A stretch of DNA of 64,000 bases from Pohlia nutans (Eukaryota; Streptophyta; Bryopsida; Bryales; Mniaceae). The stretch lies in contig CM040085.1 of assembly GCA_022496805.1 (NCBI GenBank), positions 9,825,811-9,889,810 on the forward strand, read 5' to 3'. Made by a program: the position numbers and the translations under genes. The notes under the pieces are model-generated. The model was not told the DNA's origin. It did no database searches and saw only the letters and a list, made by a program, of their open reading frames with translations. Below are positions 23,792 through 36,552 of this stretch, piece after piece (position 1 is the first letter of the stretch; each line of letters begins with the position of its first letter).

Positions 23792-25148
23792 TACCAACTG
23801 AGAACATACCTAAGTAGAAAAGGTGGGTTAATAAGGTCGGGCTCATAAACTAGAACTCATAAGGTAAATCTCCTACTTGTTATTAAAGCAAAGGAATATA
23901 AATAGTAAGCTGTTATATTCTAAATCGGTGAATACTTTGGAAAAAGTTGTATTAGATTTTGCAACATATTTTTAGAGCTACTAGAATTTCTTGTAGATAA
24001 ACTAGGTTTTGTATCAACTTGTAGAATTTTAAATCAATATTGTATTATTATTAATTAGTGTTCTCTGGATATTGAATCTTTTTATAACCTATAATGTAGG
24101 TTTTAGAATAAATTGTAACCGTTTTAAAATGTATATCATAGGCCAAAAAAATTCAAATACTAGCACGTCATTGAAATTAACTATATCAACAATGCAACAT
24201 TTGTTGAACCTTGCTACATTTTCTATAATTAGTTGGAAATTATGGAGCATAAGTTAGTGAAACAAACAACTTTCAATCTCTCCCAACTTGTACATGATCT
24301 TCACAATTGCAAGATGATCCTCATAACTTTGGAACAACCTCCAACACCCAAAGGTGGTCATTTGAACTACCTTCCAACACAGCTTTAAGCTCTAATTTTT
24401 CAAGCTTTCTTAGAAAACTACCAAAAACATAGTTAGTTTTGAGGTTGTGCCACTTGAAGAGTATTATAGGAAAATTAGTAAGCCATATTGTACCCTGGAA
24501 GTAGGTTTGGTGAAAAATAATTCTAAAAATAGAGGCCAAAATTTTAGGGAATTTTTTTTCAATTTTTTATAAAAGAATGTAATGGATTCCGAAAAACATT
24601 TTTTTTGCGAAATTTATTTTTAGATAAATAATTATTATTTTCGGAAGGGTATCAAACTTGCTTCCAGGCTACGGTATTGGCTATTTTGGCCAATTCCTAT
24701 TATTTTCGTAACTTGTAACTTGTTACATTAGAAAATAATAGGGATTTGTCAATATAACCAATATATGGTGTTTGGATGTAATTGTTTGCAGAATTTTCCT
24801 TAGGAATAGATAAATTGAACGCTTAAAAATAAAAAATAACATAATAAAATGACCAATTTTTTAAAGAATTAAAAATCCAAACTTGGCTCATTTATAAAAT
24901 CAAGATGGCTTAGGTTTTGTCCCAATTTCCATCCTCAAAGACACCATTCTTTTATTAATCTAGATAAGCACATCCAAACTTCATAAACTTTCAACCACCT
25001 TTTTATAAAATATGGCATGGTTTTAATTATATCTTATTAATAAATAGATTTTGTAAATTTTATCAATATATTACCACCTACATTTATATTATTATAACTA
25101 GACATAAATTGAAGTATACTTTTATTTTAATAGAAATATTAAATAATA
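23792..25148. other. AT-rich intergenic DNA with a small hairpin
   Basis: A weak inverted repeat of about 95 bp lies at 24672-24768, with CCTATTATTTTC and GAAAATAATAGG as its core arms and TTGG/CCAA-bearing ends. No gene is supported. Confidence 0.4.
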
Positions 25149-25228
25149 CTCTTCTGTCCCACTAAAACACCGTGTTTTCTTTTGTTTATTGCAAAGGAAA
25201 AGAGGGCCTTTTAGTGAGACAGAGGGAG
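25149..25228. mobile_element. Stowaway-like MITE, 80 bp
   Basis: Ends are CTCTTCTGTCCCACTAAAA and, reverse-complemented, CTCCCTCTGTCTCACTAAAA, flanked by TA on both sides (25147-25148 and 25229-25230). The CTCCCTC(T/C)GTC end is the hallmark of plant Stowaway (mariner-related) MITEs. The element is unusually short. Confidence 0.85.
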
Positions 25229-25230
25229 TA

Positions 25231-28200
25231 GTATTTAAGCATTTAAGTTTAAACCTTTCAGTTTTTAGCAATTTGGTCTTTTGATTGCAAAAGTGTTTTT
25301 CAATAACCAAAATAAATTTTGAACCATTATTCTCTTCAAGTTTATTAATTACTCAATCTTTTACTTACAAATCCATAAATATATTGTAATATCTTTTACT
25401 CAAACCATGGTAGTTAATTGTTGAATTGTAAAATAAAATAATAAATTATCTAATATTATAAAGAACGTTCACACCTAGTCTTAAAGCTAGGGTGCTTAGA
25501 ACAATTCAGACCGTTAACTCCATGGGCGTTCACACTTGTGTTTGTTTACAAATGTCGATCCTAGCTGTCTGCATTCATGGCAAAGAGATAACTACGCCTC
25601 ATTACTTCCCAGATAATGACCGGTCAAATGGCAGTGATTAGATAAGAGAAAATCCTTCGATTTTGAACATTCCAGAAAGTTTTAGAGGGCCCTATCTATT
25701 GCAACTTGTCGTGGTTATATAACAAAGAGAGGTGTTTGATTTTTCTCATAAAGCATGGTAGATGCAAGGATAGTCCAGCATGCAGACATCAACACAAAAG
25801 TACACAACGAAAGAATAAGAAGAGTCGAAGGAATGATTGTACATGTCTGGTTTTCAGCTCGCCTCCAGAAAATGTACGCACCACTAACCTTCTCTTCAAT
25901 TCTTGCATTTTTGTCAAGTTCTGATTTTGAATGTATTGGATTGTTTGATTGAAATTATCGTTTTGGTTTTTCATTTTGGTTGTAAAGACATTGAATTGAG
26001 TCCTTACAGAATTTGGCAGAAATCTGTGTGATTTCGATCATACATTGTTTGTAGCTTCACATCAATGATGAGTTCTCACAGAATTTGCCACAAAATTATT
26101 TGATTTCAATCACATTGCAATCTCACTGCACTATCCTTTTGAAGCTCTTTGATCACATTCCGAGTGCTCACTTCACATGTCATGACTTTGTGAGGAATTG
26201 AGTTAACAATGACAATTATGCCTCACTACAACCTCAATCCAGAACCCCTTCCTCCGTGCAAAGCTTCTACAGCCACTGATCATGTGACTTTGCAATGCTC
26301 AGTGCTCATTTTTTTATTGCAAGTCAAAGAAACTATTTTTTTTTAAATGGAGTAATAATGTTTGCATTGTTACTAAATTGTAAAAAATGGAGAACCACCT
26401 TAACGTTGGAAATTACGGAGCCCCGCTTCATCTGACCGCCATGCATGTTGATGGTATATTCATATCCACAACGACATTGTTGTTCATTCGTAGAAATCTC
26501 AATTATTATCAGAGAGGAATGGAATTAAATTGTTTTAGGTAATTTTCCGTACATGTCGTTGGGTTATGGTTTGTATTCTATCGTACAAAATGGACCAGCA
26601 AAGCACAAAATAACCTTCTAATGCACTGTCTGGCTAGAACCGTCGGTTAGTTGTTACTAACGAGATGAAACTGGGATTTAGCTCAAGGAAATAAAAAAAA
26701 AACTACAGGTTGCCAAACCATCAATTTTTTATAAAGGGGGAAATGAGCTAACGCGTGGTGAAATACATCCGGAAAATTGGATGAGAGAGCATGTAAGGTG
26801 CTAGAAATTGACTGGTTCTCCCGAGGGTATAGCGGATTTTAGCGGGGCACGTTAGTGAGGGACCAGTTCACAAGCAAACATAGGGCCTTGGAGGAGGACC
26901 TCAACCGGACCTCAGACGAGTTTAGCACGAGCTACAGTTGAGAGGGGACTAGCTAATCGTGCTCTTTTTTGTCACTCGCCGGTCACTCTGCCACATCGTC
27001 TGCCCGCTGCCCCACTTGTTTTGTCTTTCTCTACTCATTGCGCCACTCTTACTCACTGCTATCGCTCGCATCGCTTGCCTCTACTCATCTCACTCCGTGA
27101 CCCTTGATCACTGCAATCGCCCGCATTGCTCGCCTCCACTCATCGCGTCGAGATTAGATCATGTTTGTTGTTACTGCTCTCGCTAGCGGTCAAAGTCCAA
27201 AATCACCGAACTTGTTGTTGTTTCTGTACTGTTGTCGCAAGGCGGATAAACAAAGTAGCAAATTGATCCCGTTATTCCACACCGGCAGACCAGCTCACAT
27301 GCATCGCCCACAGGTCTTGGCATGTATGGCTCGCTCCCTCGCCATGGCCTCACTGCTCCACTCGCCCTGTCCCAAATTATTATTTTTAATTTAGGAATAT
27401 AGATATCTTTGAGGTTAGGGTTTTAGACTTTAGTTTTAAAGCTTTATGGTTAGGGTTTCACTTTTCAGGTTTCAGTGAGATTTTATTATTTCTGTTGATA
27501 TGGTCATAGTATTTCTAGTAGTGAAGCCATTGCTTTGTGGAAGAACTCCAAGAAATTCAAGTGGTTGGTTTCTCACCCTGAAAAATACCTTTTTAGACAT
27601 GTGGACTTGGAAGGTGAAAGTGTTGATTTTGATTTTGACCTTGATTGATTTTTGGATTTTTTTTCCCATGTATGTTTAGTAAGATAGAGGTCACCCTACT
27701 CCCACGTTGCATCATAAAAGGGTGACCCTTATAACCTCTCATACAACTTCTACAAAAGGGATGTGTGAGAGGTGGTAGGAATCCATGGCCATCAACCGGT
27801 GATGGGCTTGTCCAAGTTCAACTCTTGCAATGGATATTGACTAGTTTAATTGCAAACGAGAAGGTTTTTTTGGCCGGTTGAAATTTTTTGAGAGGTTTTA
27901 GGCTGATTTGGAGTAAAAACATAACGTTTTCAACATGTTAAAATATGAGGTTTGTGACCTCTAGCCATAGAGGATAGAGAGTTGGACCAACCAAGCTTGT
28001 GAAATGGAGGCTAAGGGCTGACTAAGCTCAAAATCTTCCCGGACACTACTCCGATGCCTAAATGAGTATTTGTTTATTTTACAATAAACAAAATAGGAGG
28101 TCTAGAGTTTGGTCCTTATTTATACCTTGTTGGTTTAGGATACGCTTGCCACCGTAGTAATTGGCCTGCACAGCACAAAATACCCGTCCAATGCCACATT

Positions 28201-28615
28201 AAGTATAAATGTATGCAACACAATATCAACCATTTGACAAAACATACATTAGCACGTTCGGATCTTTTGACTAACTTCACACAAAGCTAGCCTATGGCAC
28301 ATGGACAAGCGATTTCTCGGGGTGCCCCATGCAGTACCAGTCTAACACCTACAGCAGGTTCAAGTTAGCCAAAATGTACTCGTAAAGACCACAGCCCAAA
28401 TTTACTACCCCAGGAGATTTTGCATCGATCATTGCAAAGTGTGACATGTACTTGGAGGAACTAGATACGGTAGACGAGAAGGATCTCATGACACCAAACA
28501 CGAGTAAGTGGATCCATGTTTGTCAACACATCATGTGGGCTAATTTTTCCCCGTGTATATATAACGGCTCAACCCTAACCCTGCCACAAGACATAAATCA
28601 ACCAACAACCACTGA
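25231..28615. other. intergenic DNA, no gene supported
   Basis: Holds a pair of direct repeats of about 40 bp centred on AGCACAAAATA (about 26588 and 28158) and a C-rich patch at 26950-27180 with an imperfect internal duplication. No exon structure or domain was seen. A TATATATAA box at about 28555 has no recognisable gene after it. Confidence 0.4.
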
Positions 28616-28618
28616 TGA

Positions 28619-28949
28619 CACTAGAAGAAAACATGGTCAAAAAGAACCGCAGCCAAAATCGGCTGCGGTTCTTTTGACCACCCTGATCTGCAGTCGCTTA
28701 GCGACTGCAGATTTTTCTTTTTTGATTTACAACTGCAATTTTAGGAATTTCAGGGCGTGTAATATACCGTTGGAAAGGTCTTGAAAATACCTTTCCAATG
28801 GTATATTACACGCCCCTGAATGATTAAAATTTCAGTCAAAAATCTAAAAAAACAAATCTGCAGTCGTTTAGCGACTGCAAATCAGGGTGGTCAAAAGAAC
28901 CGCAGCCGATTTTGGCTGCGGTTCTTTTCGACCATGTTTTCTGCTAGTG
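28619..28949. mobile_element. CACTA-ended hairpin MITE, 331 bp
   Basis: Starts CACTAGAAGAAAACATGGTC and ends with GACCATGTTTTCTGCTAGTG, flanked by TGA on both sides (28616-28618 and 28950-28952). A 3-bp duplication and CACTA ends fit the CACTA/EnSpm superfamily. The two halves of about 165 bp are almost fully complementary, and each contains its own hairpins (CCGCAGCC...GGCTGCGG and CTGCAGTCGC...GCGACTGCAG). Confidence 0.8.
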
Positions 28950-29065
28950 TGAATGAAGGGGTGGAAGTAGGATGACGGTGGAGACCTGAAAATATGCATT
29001 CTAGCTGTAGCTCAAGAGTATATGGAAAGGATATTGCGAGTAGTGTTGGTCTTTTGTTTGGCATA

Positions 29066-29299
29066 GGGCAATAGTTTGATATGGGTACACCCTTCAAAAA
29101 TAGTGTGATTTTAGAAAATTATCCTTTTGATAAGAAAAAAATTTGGAAAATTACATAAATTAGATTGTGTTATAGATGGCATGGCTGCAGCTGCATACAT
29201 GGTATTAAAAATGGAATTTCTAATACATATTAAATGAGTTACACATAAATCACACATAGTGTGATGCGTCACACTGGTACCCATATCAAGCCAGTACCC
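29066..29299. mobile_element. short relative of the 5732 foldback element
   Basis: The left end is GGGCAATAGTTTGATATGGG and the right end, reverse-complemented, is GGGTACTGGCTTGATATGGG. Both share TTGATATGGGTAC with the termini of the 1.3-kb element at 5732. Length is about 234 bp, non-coding. Confidence 0.5.
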
Positions 29300-29639
29300 C
29301 CTGAGTTTTGCAATAGTAGTAGCACATGAGTAAGGATTAGGCAATTAGAGGCTTAGCTACACATGATACTTTTGTATTGGCTTTCATAGCCATCAGGACT
29401 TAGTAAAGTTGAACTTCTTTTACTTGTTATACTTGTTGTGAACGTACTTTTGCGTGGTTAAAGGATTTGTATATTGTAACTCTGCGTGTATGTGTAGGTC
29501 CGTGTTTATCTCTAGTATTATGCTTTGACGGCCTCACATAGTTGCGTATAGAGACTCTACTATTACTACAATAGATAATTGGGTATAGACTATTTAGGAT
29601 TATTTAAGTTCTATGGATAGAAACTATTGTTCATGGTCA

Positions 29640-31050
29640 TCCCCTACGACTCTGGATAATAGGGCCTAGCGTGGAAGACAAAGTTGAACAAGTTGATTCC
29701 AGACTACAAGCGCATTGCTGACCAAAAGAAACGTAAGTAAGTGACTCTTGAAGCTTACATTTGTTGACCAAAAAGAAGAAAGCCTACCTCGACAGTTTAC
29801 ACAAGAAGTATTTGACACAATCTACAAATGGTACGGCAGTCGTCTCCAAATACAGCCTCCTCATGTTCGCCATATGTTAGTTATCAACAATGGAAATTAT
29901 TGAGCCCCAGGACCAAATCAACATCAACATGGAGACGAAGGAGAATAAGAACTTAAGACCGTGCTTGAGACGAAGGATCCCTTTGACATGTTACAACCCG
30001 AGGCAGTTGACACTATGGAGGAGAACATATCGCCCAGGTTCTCCCGACAAAGTTGCTCCACACCATCACAACGTGGTGCAACACCAAAAGCAGTAGCTAC
30101 TCCAAATTTCATGCAATACAATGGAGTACCTCCCGGAATTACTCCCCATGTAATTAGCTCATCAGAGACATTAGGATTTGTAATTCATCAACGACCCGGT
30201 AATACTACAGTATGTTGCAAAAGCATATCAAGACATCATGTCATTGCGGAGGCCACAAAGGCAACCGGCGTAGTGATGGCGACGCAAATGCAAGAAATAG
30301 CTAACTCTAGCCATAACCTAGAGAAGTCAAAGATAAAGGTACATCTCAAATTATTCATAGAAAAAATGGCATATCAACGAGAGAAAGACAGAAGGATATA
30401 TGAGAATCAAAACATAGCAAATGACAATGCACGTTTGACCATATCGAAAGAAACAGAAATGCTAAGTTGTCTTGTGCAACTATCTTCTATACTAAGCATA
30501 ATTGACATACTTAATTGACATGCTCAAGCTTAGTATAGAAGATGCTCAATTGACATGCTCATGCATAATTGACATGCTTAATTGACATGCTCAAGCTTAG
30601 TATAGAAGATGCTCAATTGACATGCTCATGCATAATTGACATGCTTAATTGACATGTCAATTATTGAGCAACTATCTTCTATACTAGGCTTGAGCATGTC
30701 AATTGGGCCTACCTTTACTAACATGCCACAGGGTGCGAACACGGAAGTAGTGGCTGACATTCCCAACCTCTACATTGCTACCCCCAACTTTCAAGCCACA
30801 TACGCTGCCACAAATGCCGCCAAATATAACTTACTCTGTTGTTGCCAACTTTTCTATTGTTGCTCCCAGCTTCTACACTGCAGCTGCAGAATGCACTACA
30901 CATGTTGTCGATCCTACAACTGTTGCTGCATAGGGACGGGAACATAGAAGCACAAACAACTCTACTCCACACAACACGCATGAATGAACGGTGTGTAGGC
31001 CATGCAAGCACTCCAAGCCAACCATCAATCTCTTTGAAGTGATTCTACAT
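29640..31050 (+). pseudogene. degenerate transposon-type ORF, possible PIF/Harbinger partner
   Basis: Pieces in shifting frames read KLIPDYKRIADQKKRK (about 29690), QFTQEVFDTIYKWYGSRLQI followed by QPPHVRHM (about 29798-29875), and a longer frame at 29961-30518 that ends in a helical, charged region (MQEIANSSHNLEKSKIKVHL...). This organisation, an N-terminal DNA-binding-like region followed by Ser/Thr-rich and helical parts, resembles the trihelix/Myb-like second ORF of PIF/Harbinger elements. I do not recognise a specific protein. The 3' part (30700-31040) is frameshifted and repetitive. Convergence with the transposase relic at 33.3-34.5 kb is suggestive only. Confidence 0.3.
30485..30700. 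repeat. 67-bp tandem repeat with internal palindromes
   Basis: Units starting TTAATTGACATG at 30511, 30578 and 30645 are spaced exactly 67 bp apart. Each contains AATTGACATGCTCAAGCTTA and a GAAGATGCTCAATTGACATG segment. A reversed copy of the TCTTCTATACTA motif flanks the array on both sides. Confidence 0.85.
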
Positions 31051-31161
31051 TTTAGTTTTTGATTTTGAGTTTTTAATTTTAGTATTTGTTTTTTATTCTA
31101 TGAAGTTATAGCATGTTATGATTCATGAAATGTTGAGAGAATCAAAAAGTTTTGACAAATA

Positions 31162-33086
31162 GAGTTAACCAAAAAGAAGAGAAAAGACATGTTAGCTGAG
31201 GTGAGTTTGACCCGTATCTAAGGCAGCCAAGCAAACTGGCATGGTTTCCAAAGAATTCAAAATAGAAAGGAGTGTGAACTAGTTTTGCCGTCACAAAGGA
31301 GGCAAAACTGAGATGAAGGTGAGTTCAAAGAAAGCCAAGGCTTGGAGGCGATGGCCCACATCCACTTGAGATATAATTAGGTGACTGCATTGATTAGTTG
31401 GCTCTCACAACTTGGAGCTCGTGTCTAAAATTGAAGATAGAGGGTATCTTCTTCCCTATTTGCTTTGATTTCGGTTACACTAAAAGAGGGCATAGACTCT
31501 AACTTCCTGATTTTTTGGGGGTCAGAACACTTGTTCTGTTTTCGGTTAACTCTAATGTTACAACAAATAAATGTTTGATTTGATAAATGTTTTATCAAAT
31601 AGAGTTAACTGAAAAGAAGAAGCTGAGTTTCGACCCTCTACAATCAAGGATACTATAACATATGTGCTTGTTGAACGTAGCCGAAATCAAAACACCACTT
31701 GAAGATACGGGGTTTCCTTTGTCTTCGAAGCCTCAGGCCCCGAAAATTGGACAAGATGCTTGCTGATGAGAGATTTGTGGAGGGCCAAGTAATCAAAACC
31801 GCCAAGGCGAGGTAGATTCAACGGAAGTCAATCGACCCAGAAATGGATCTGTGGGCCATGCGGCAGCCAGAGAAGCAGCTTCCAAGCGCATTCACGAAGC
31901 CAACTCACTACAGTCTGACACCATTAGAGGATATTTGGACTCTCAAGAGGACCTCCAAAGTTTGACACAAATTGGAATTAATTGGAGTAGGCTCACTTAG
32001 GGGCGGTACCTAGATAGAAGTCCCCATCTTGTATGAAGTACCTTCCCTTGCTTGTACTCCTTTTGAAGTTTTATAATCCTTTTGTGTCAAAGGTCACTAT
32101 ACTAGTGGGAGGAGCCCGACATCATCCCTAGGATTGAGAAACTATTAAATATTTTGTTGTGAGTTTGAAGCAGGCTGCAGGATATGTCGATCCTGTTTTT
32201 TTTTACGAGTTGAGATTCTTCACTGTTTCTATTACAGAGACTTGAAATTAATACAGAATGGTGTCTTGCTCAATACATTTTCACACTTTCACACCACAGT
32301 ACTCATGAATGTGACTGACTGCAAAACTGGCATGGGATAGAGTTTTTTGTTCCACACGTTTATTGTGTTGTGCATACAAAAATTTGGTCTAATTAAAAGC
32401 CACTATTCTGCAGTATAATGTCACTTTATTCAACAAAGTTATTCTACTTCACATTGTGTTAGATGCATGATGATGTCTGATACCTTCACAGGGTCTGGGT
32501 AGGGAGTAAACAGGGCCCGAACAATTTAATGTTATCCCCTTCAAGTTAGAAATATGAGAAATTCTAAGGGAACGACATTACATTGGTCTCCCATTGACAC
32601 AGAAGTATCTTGTCTTTGGGTCATGGGATGGATGGACATGGGATAGTTACCACTCACTGATTTTCAGACAATGTACATGGATAAACAAGGTACATGGATA
32701 AAAATAACAGGAGTATCGTGGTACCAAGCATATTAAACAATTTCCATTGTACCCCAACCTTTGACTCACTGAGGAGACTCACAAGATCAACGTCAGCATA
32801 TTGGGCAGAGATAGGGGATTAGTGCCAACATAAAAATCGTGAAGGACAACTTAAATAAAAAAGCAGGTCCCCTTCAAGCTCATTTTGGGGGCCTAGTGTT
32901 GGGCTCATATTTTCTCTAATGCAACTCCTCTTGAAACTAGTTTTGCCGTCTTTTTGACGGCAAAACTAGTTCAACATGTTCTCTATTTTCAAATAAATGG
33001 AAACCATGCCAGTCAACTCGGCTGTGATTGACTGACTTTCAACTCACCTCACTCAACATGAGTTTTGTTCTCTTTTTGGTTAACTC
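31162..33086. mobile_element. GAGTTAACC-ended element, TA-flanked, with internal copies of the ends
   Basis: The left end reads TA then GAGTTAACCAAAAAGA. The right end, reverse-complemented, reads the same. TA pairs lie at 31160-31161 and 33087-33088. The inverted arms stay similar for over 100 bp, including CTGGCATGGTTTCC and GAACTAGTTTTGCCGTC. A second pair of ends occurs inside (GGTTAACTCTA at 31544 and TAGAGTTAACT at 31600), so this may be two abutting elements. A 37-bp perfect-type hairpin (AACTAGTTTTGCCGTC with its complement) lies at about 32937. No transposase was seen. Confidence 0.55.
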
Positions 33087-33299
33087 TAATGTTTGAGAAA
33101 GTTTGAATTCAAAACTAATTTGACAGAGAAATATTTGATTTGAGAAATGTTTTGACAATTGTTTTGAAAATGATTCTTTCTTCAAATGTTTTGAGAATTT
33201 CTTTATTTTTTTAAATGATTTGACAAAAAATTAACATATATAAGTTTGATTTGAAAAATGTTTTGATAGAAGATGAAGTCAAATGTTGCAGTGAAAGAA

Positions 33300-34530
33300 T
33301 TGTTTTAACATTGAAAAAAATTCATACCTAATTGCCTATATCTGATGACGGCACAACATTGTTAAGTATACTCCCAACCGTGTTCTTTTTTCGCTGCTCA
33401 ACGCCATTGCCACATTGTCTCTGATTACTTCACCTACATTCACTAACGATGCATCGTCATCCACAACCTTCCCTTCTAATTAATCATTCACTATGAAGGA
33501 TATGCAGTAGTTCTTCAACTTCATTATGTGACTACCCAAAGAGAACATTGTACAAAATGTCACAACATGTTATCACATCCGAAAGGAATGTGACATGCAA
33601 ATCAGATTTTACTAACAACTCCTTGAAAAATTGCTTGAGTATGCCAATTGTATTTTCAACCACGCAGCGGCCTTTTCATAACTTCTTGTTGAAATGTCTT
33701 GGCAATAGTCAACTACCCTTGCGTACAATGAGAAACCATTAGCCATGGCAACAAAAGGTACCCTAGGTCACCAATGATGTACGGTGAAAAATCGTCTATA
33801 GAATGGTTTACATCCATCAAATTTTTATGGATGGCCATTGAATTATATAGAAATGATCGGCGCAACATACGTGAATCATTCGTTGAATCTAGCATACGCA
33901 AATACAAGTCCAAGAATCTCTTGTCACTATTGACAATTGTTTGGCAATGCAATGTATACCCATCGGACTTGAAGTAGTAATACTTTGCCGGTACATACTG
34001 AGGCTTTGAAATAGTGACATGCATACCATCAATGGTGCCCACAACTCCTGGCATTCTTCAAAGATGTGAAGAAATTGCTTGCTTTTCTTACAACCACTCA
34101 CTTGTGGCCCATATGATCTCATGCCACAAGGTATCATTGATTGCGTGTACTACTTCCCGCAACACCACAGACATTGTACTTCTACCAATAGCAAACATCT
34201 TACTACAAAAATTCAAATTAGCATCACAAGCCAATTTGAATAGTGTATAAACCACGCATATGAGAACCAAGATTGCGACTCTGTTTTTCATATCTTGCCT
34301 CTCCACAAAAGGGCCTCAACAGATTAAACAAAGGAACATGGTGGGTTCGGTCATTCGGAACATCTGCACCCATCATGTTGTCATATTGCTCCAACAAAAA
34401 CCGTGAAAACCAGGTGGTCGACCTATGTTTCATCGATAACCCAAGATCATTGTCAAAAAAACTGAAATCACCACTTGAAATTATGATGAACCTTCCCTAT
34501 CCAAAACCCACATGTAGCACATGTTAGAAC
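33300..34530 (-). pseudogene. PIF/Harbinger transposase relic (DDE_Tnp_4)
   Basis: Minus-strand segments in order: NMMGADVPNDRTHHVPLFNL (34433 downward), then FAIGRSTMSVVLREVVHAIN (34306-34088), then MPGVVGTIDGMHVTISKPQY (34054 downward) with YYYFKSDGY. LYLRMLDSTNDSRML and IGDLGYLLLPWLM follow, and last RCVVENTIGILKQFFKELL and KSDLHVTFLSDVITCCDILY near 33560-33690. TIDGMH supplies the first Asp, NDSRML the second region, and GDLGY and the VVENTIG block close the fold, all in the order of Harbinger nucleases. Frame changes near 34060 and 34240 and a stop near 33712 show that it is dead. Confidence 0.8.
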
Positions 34531-34534
34531 CCAA

Positions 34535-35594
34535 AAAGCATAAGGAAAAAAAAAATTAAAAATTAAAATGACACCCCTTGCTATGTTTCCTAGTAAATGA
34601 AACATGGTTCATTATACGCATGATTGAGGGCGTGGTAACCATGCCTCTACTCAAACATATTGTGCAGATCAAAAACAAAAACAAAATTGTGAATGCAAAC
34701 ATGAAACAATAAAACTTTGTACAAATAGTACACCTCTGTACAAAGCAATTTTAGGGTTAAGTGCAAGCAAGGAGTAGTCATGCATGTTTTCAAGAGCACC
34801 ATTTGTATGTTACAAACCACTTTTGCAAGGATTTTCACCACAAATTTTGTCCATTTCACCCAACATAAAGAGAGACCTCTAATTCAAAGGTTATAATTCA
34901 CTATACATGAGCAAAAAAACAACACCACATTCCAGAAAGTTTGAACCCTCAAGTAGGCCCCTAGAGGAGGGGGTACAAGGTGGTCTTACATATTTAAATT
35001 TCTCTTAACAAATATTTATCCCCCCTATCTCCGCCCAAGGATTCCATGGGATGCATGTGAGCTCCTGTATGTGGTCAACACCTCTTAGAATCTTGAAATT
35101 CACACAAGCTCACATCCCAATCGATCAGAAAATTGCCAAAAAGTTGCATCTAGTATTTAATTTCGCTCATATTACTGGTAACATGGTAGGGGCCTCTCTG
35201 AGGGTTCAGACTTTCTGTAATGAAAGGCCGACATTTAAAACACACAGCGACAATATTGATCGGTGAGAATTTGGATTAAAATTGCATTCCGAACAACAAC
35301 TGTTCTTGACCCAAGTTTTGCCTTCCAGGCTTCCAGCAAATCGTCGACAACAAGTACAATGCTGCTAGAGCAAAAATTTGTACCACAAAATTCTAAAGTC
35401 TCGCTGCCCTGCCACGATCTTAAGGAGACAAAAATAAAAATAAAAAATAATCAGATTTTTAAATGCCAAATTTTTTTGGCTAGAAACGCAGGTGTTCTGG
35501 TCTTGTATTTTTTTATTTACAAGATTGGAAATAGCTAAAACTCTATCTAGAAGGGCATGCTACACCAAATATGTAATGCCACATGGTAGAAGTA
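34535..35594. other. intergenic DNA, no gene seen
   Basis: AT-rich with no domain or convincing splice signals. Part may be the unrecognised end of the Harbinger element. Confidence 0.4.
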
Positions 35595-36552
35595 TTAACC
35601 CTTTAGTGCCCAGGTAACCACTAAGTGGTCACTAGATCACTGGAAAATGAAATTCTGGAAAATCTGTGAACCATCTCAGTACAGTGTCTGAAGTTCAGAT
35701 GTGTAACTTTTGATTCTGGAGATGATGCAAAAAGAAAATTTGGAATCCAACTTTCCTAGATATCCAAATACCTATGTACAAAACACCAAAATACTGCAAA
35801 TGCCTCAAAATACACCAAATACTTACAAATACAGCATATGTACTATGTTGTATTTCTAGAGATTGGAAGTTTGTTATCTCGTTTTTCTTTTTGGATTGTG
35901 TTTGTCAGGAATTTCCGACCCCACTGATTCTGCACTGATTCAGTGCGTTTATCGTAAAACACTGATTCCGCACGTCATACGTGCATTTAGAAGTGTCGTT
36001 ACGGTACGGAAGTGACATGCATTACTAAAATGTCGATGCAGTGTCTTTTCCGTGATTATCAAAAAAGTATTGTTTTCGCACGGAAGTCGTGCTTGACGGA
36101 ATCCGTGCGTTAATCGTGTATCTACTTCACATGACTGATAAGACACGGATAACGTGCAATTTTAGTTAATGTGAATTCAGTATCGTATACGTATCATATT
36201 AATGCCTTTTGTTATATTCGTGCGATTTCAGTATCTATTATAATGCAAATCATTGTCGTACGACATCCGTGTACAATATTTTAATATATTTTTTGGAATC
36301 TTTTGGAATCTTTTGGAATCTTTTGGAATCTTTCAAAATATTTTATATTATTTTGGAATATTTTGGAATATGTTGGAATATTCCAAGAATATTCATTAAA
36401 TTATACTTCCGGTTTAATTTCCCAAAACATTTTTAGATCTACATTTATAGAGTTTAGAAGCAATACACATTAAAATTTCAAAGAAATAACATTTTATATT
36501 TTTAGAATTCAAATTTGGTATTATTGGTTATCATTGTACTTTTCATCATAGG

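Noticed and set aside
27410..27465. Telomere-like TTAGGGTTT words
   Set aside because: Only two isolated occurrences (GTTAGGGTTTT and GTTAGGGTTTC) without tandem array.
26588..28200. LTR retrotransposon suggested by a 40-bp direct repeat at both ends
   Set aside because: The similarity stops after about 40 bp, no primer-binding site or polypurine tract is seen, and nothing inside encodes gag or pol.
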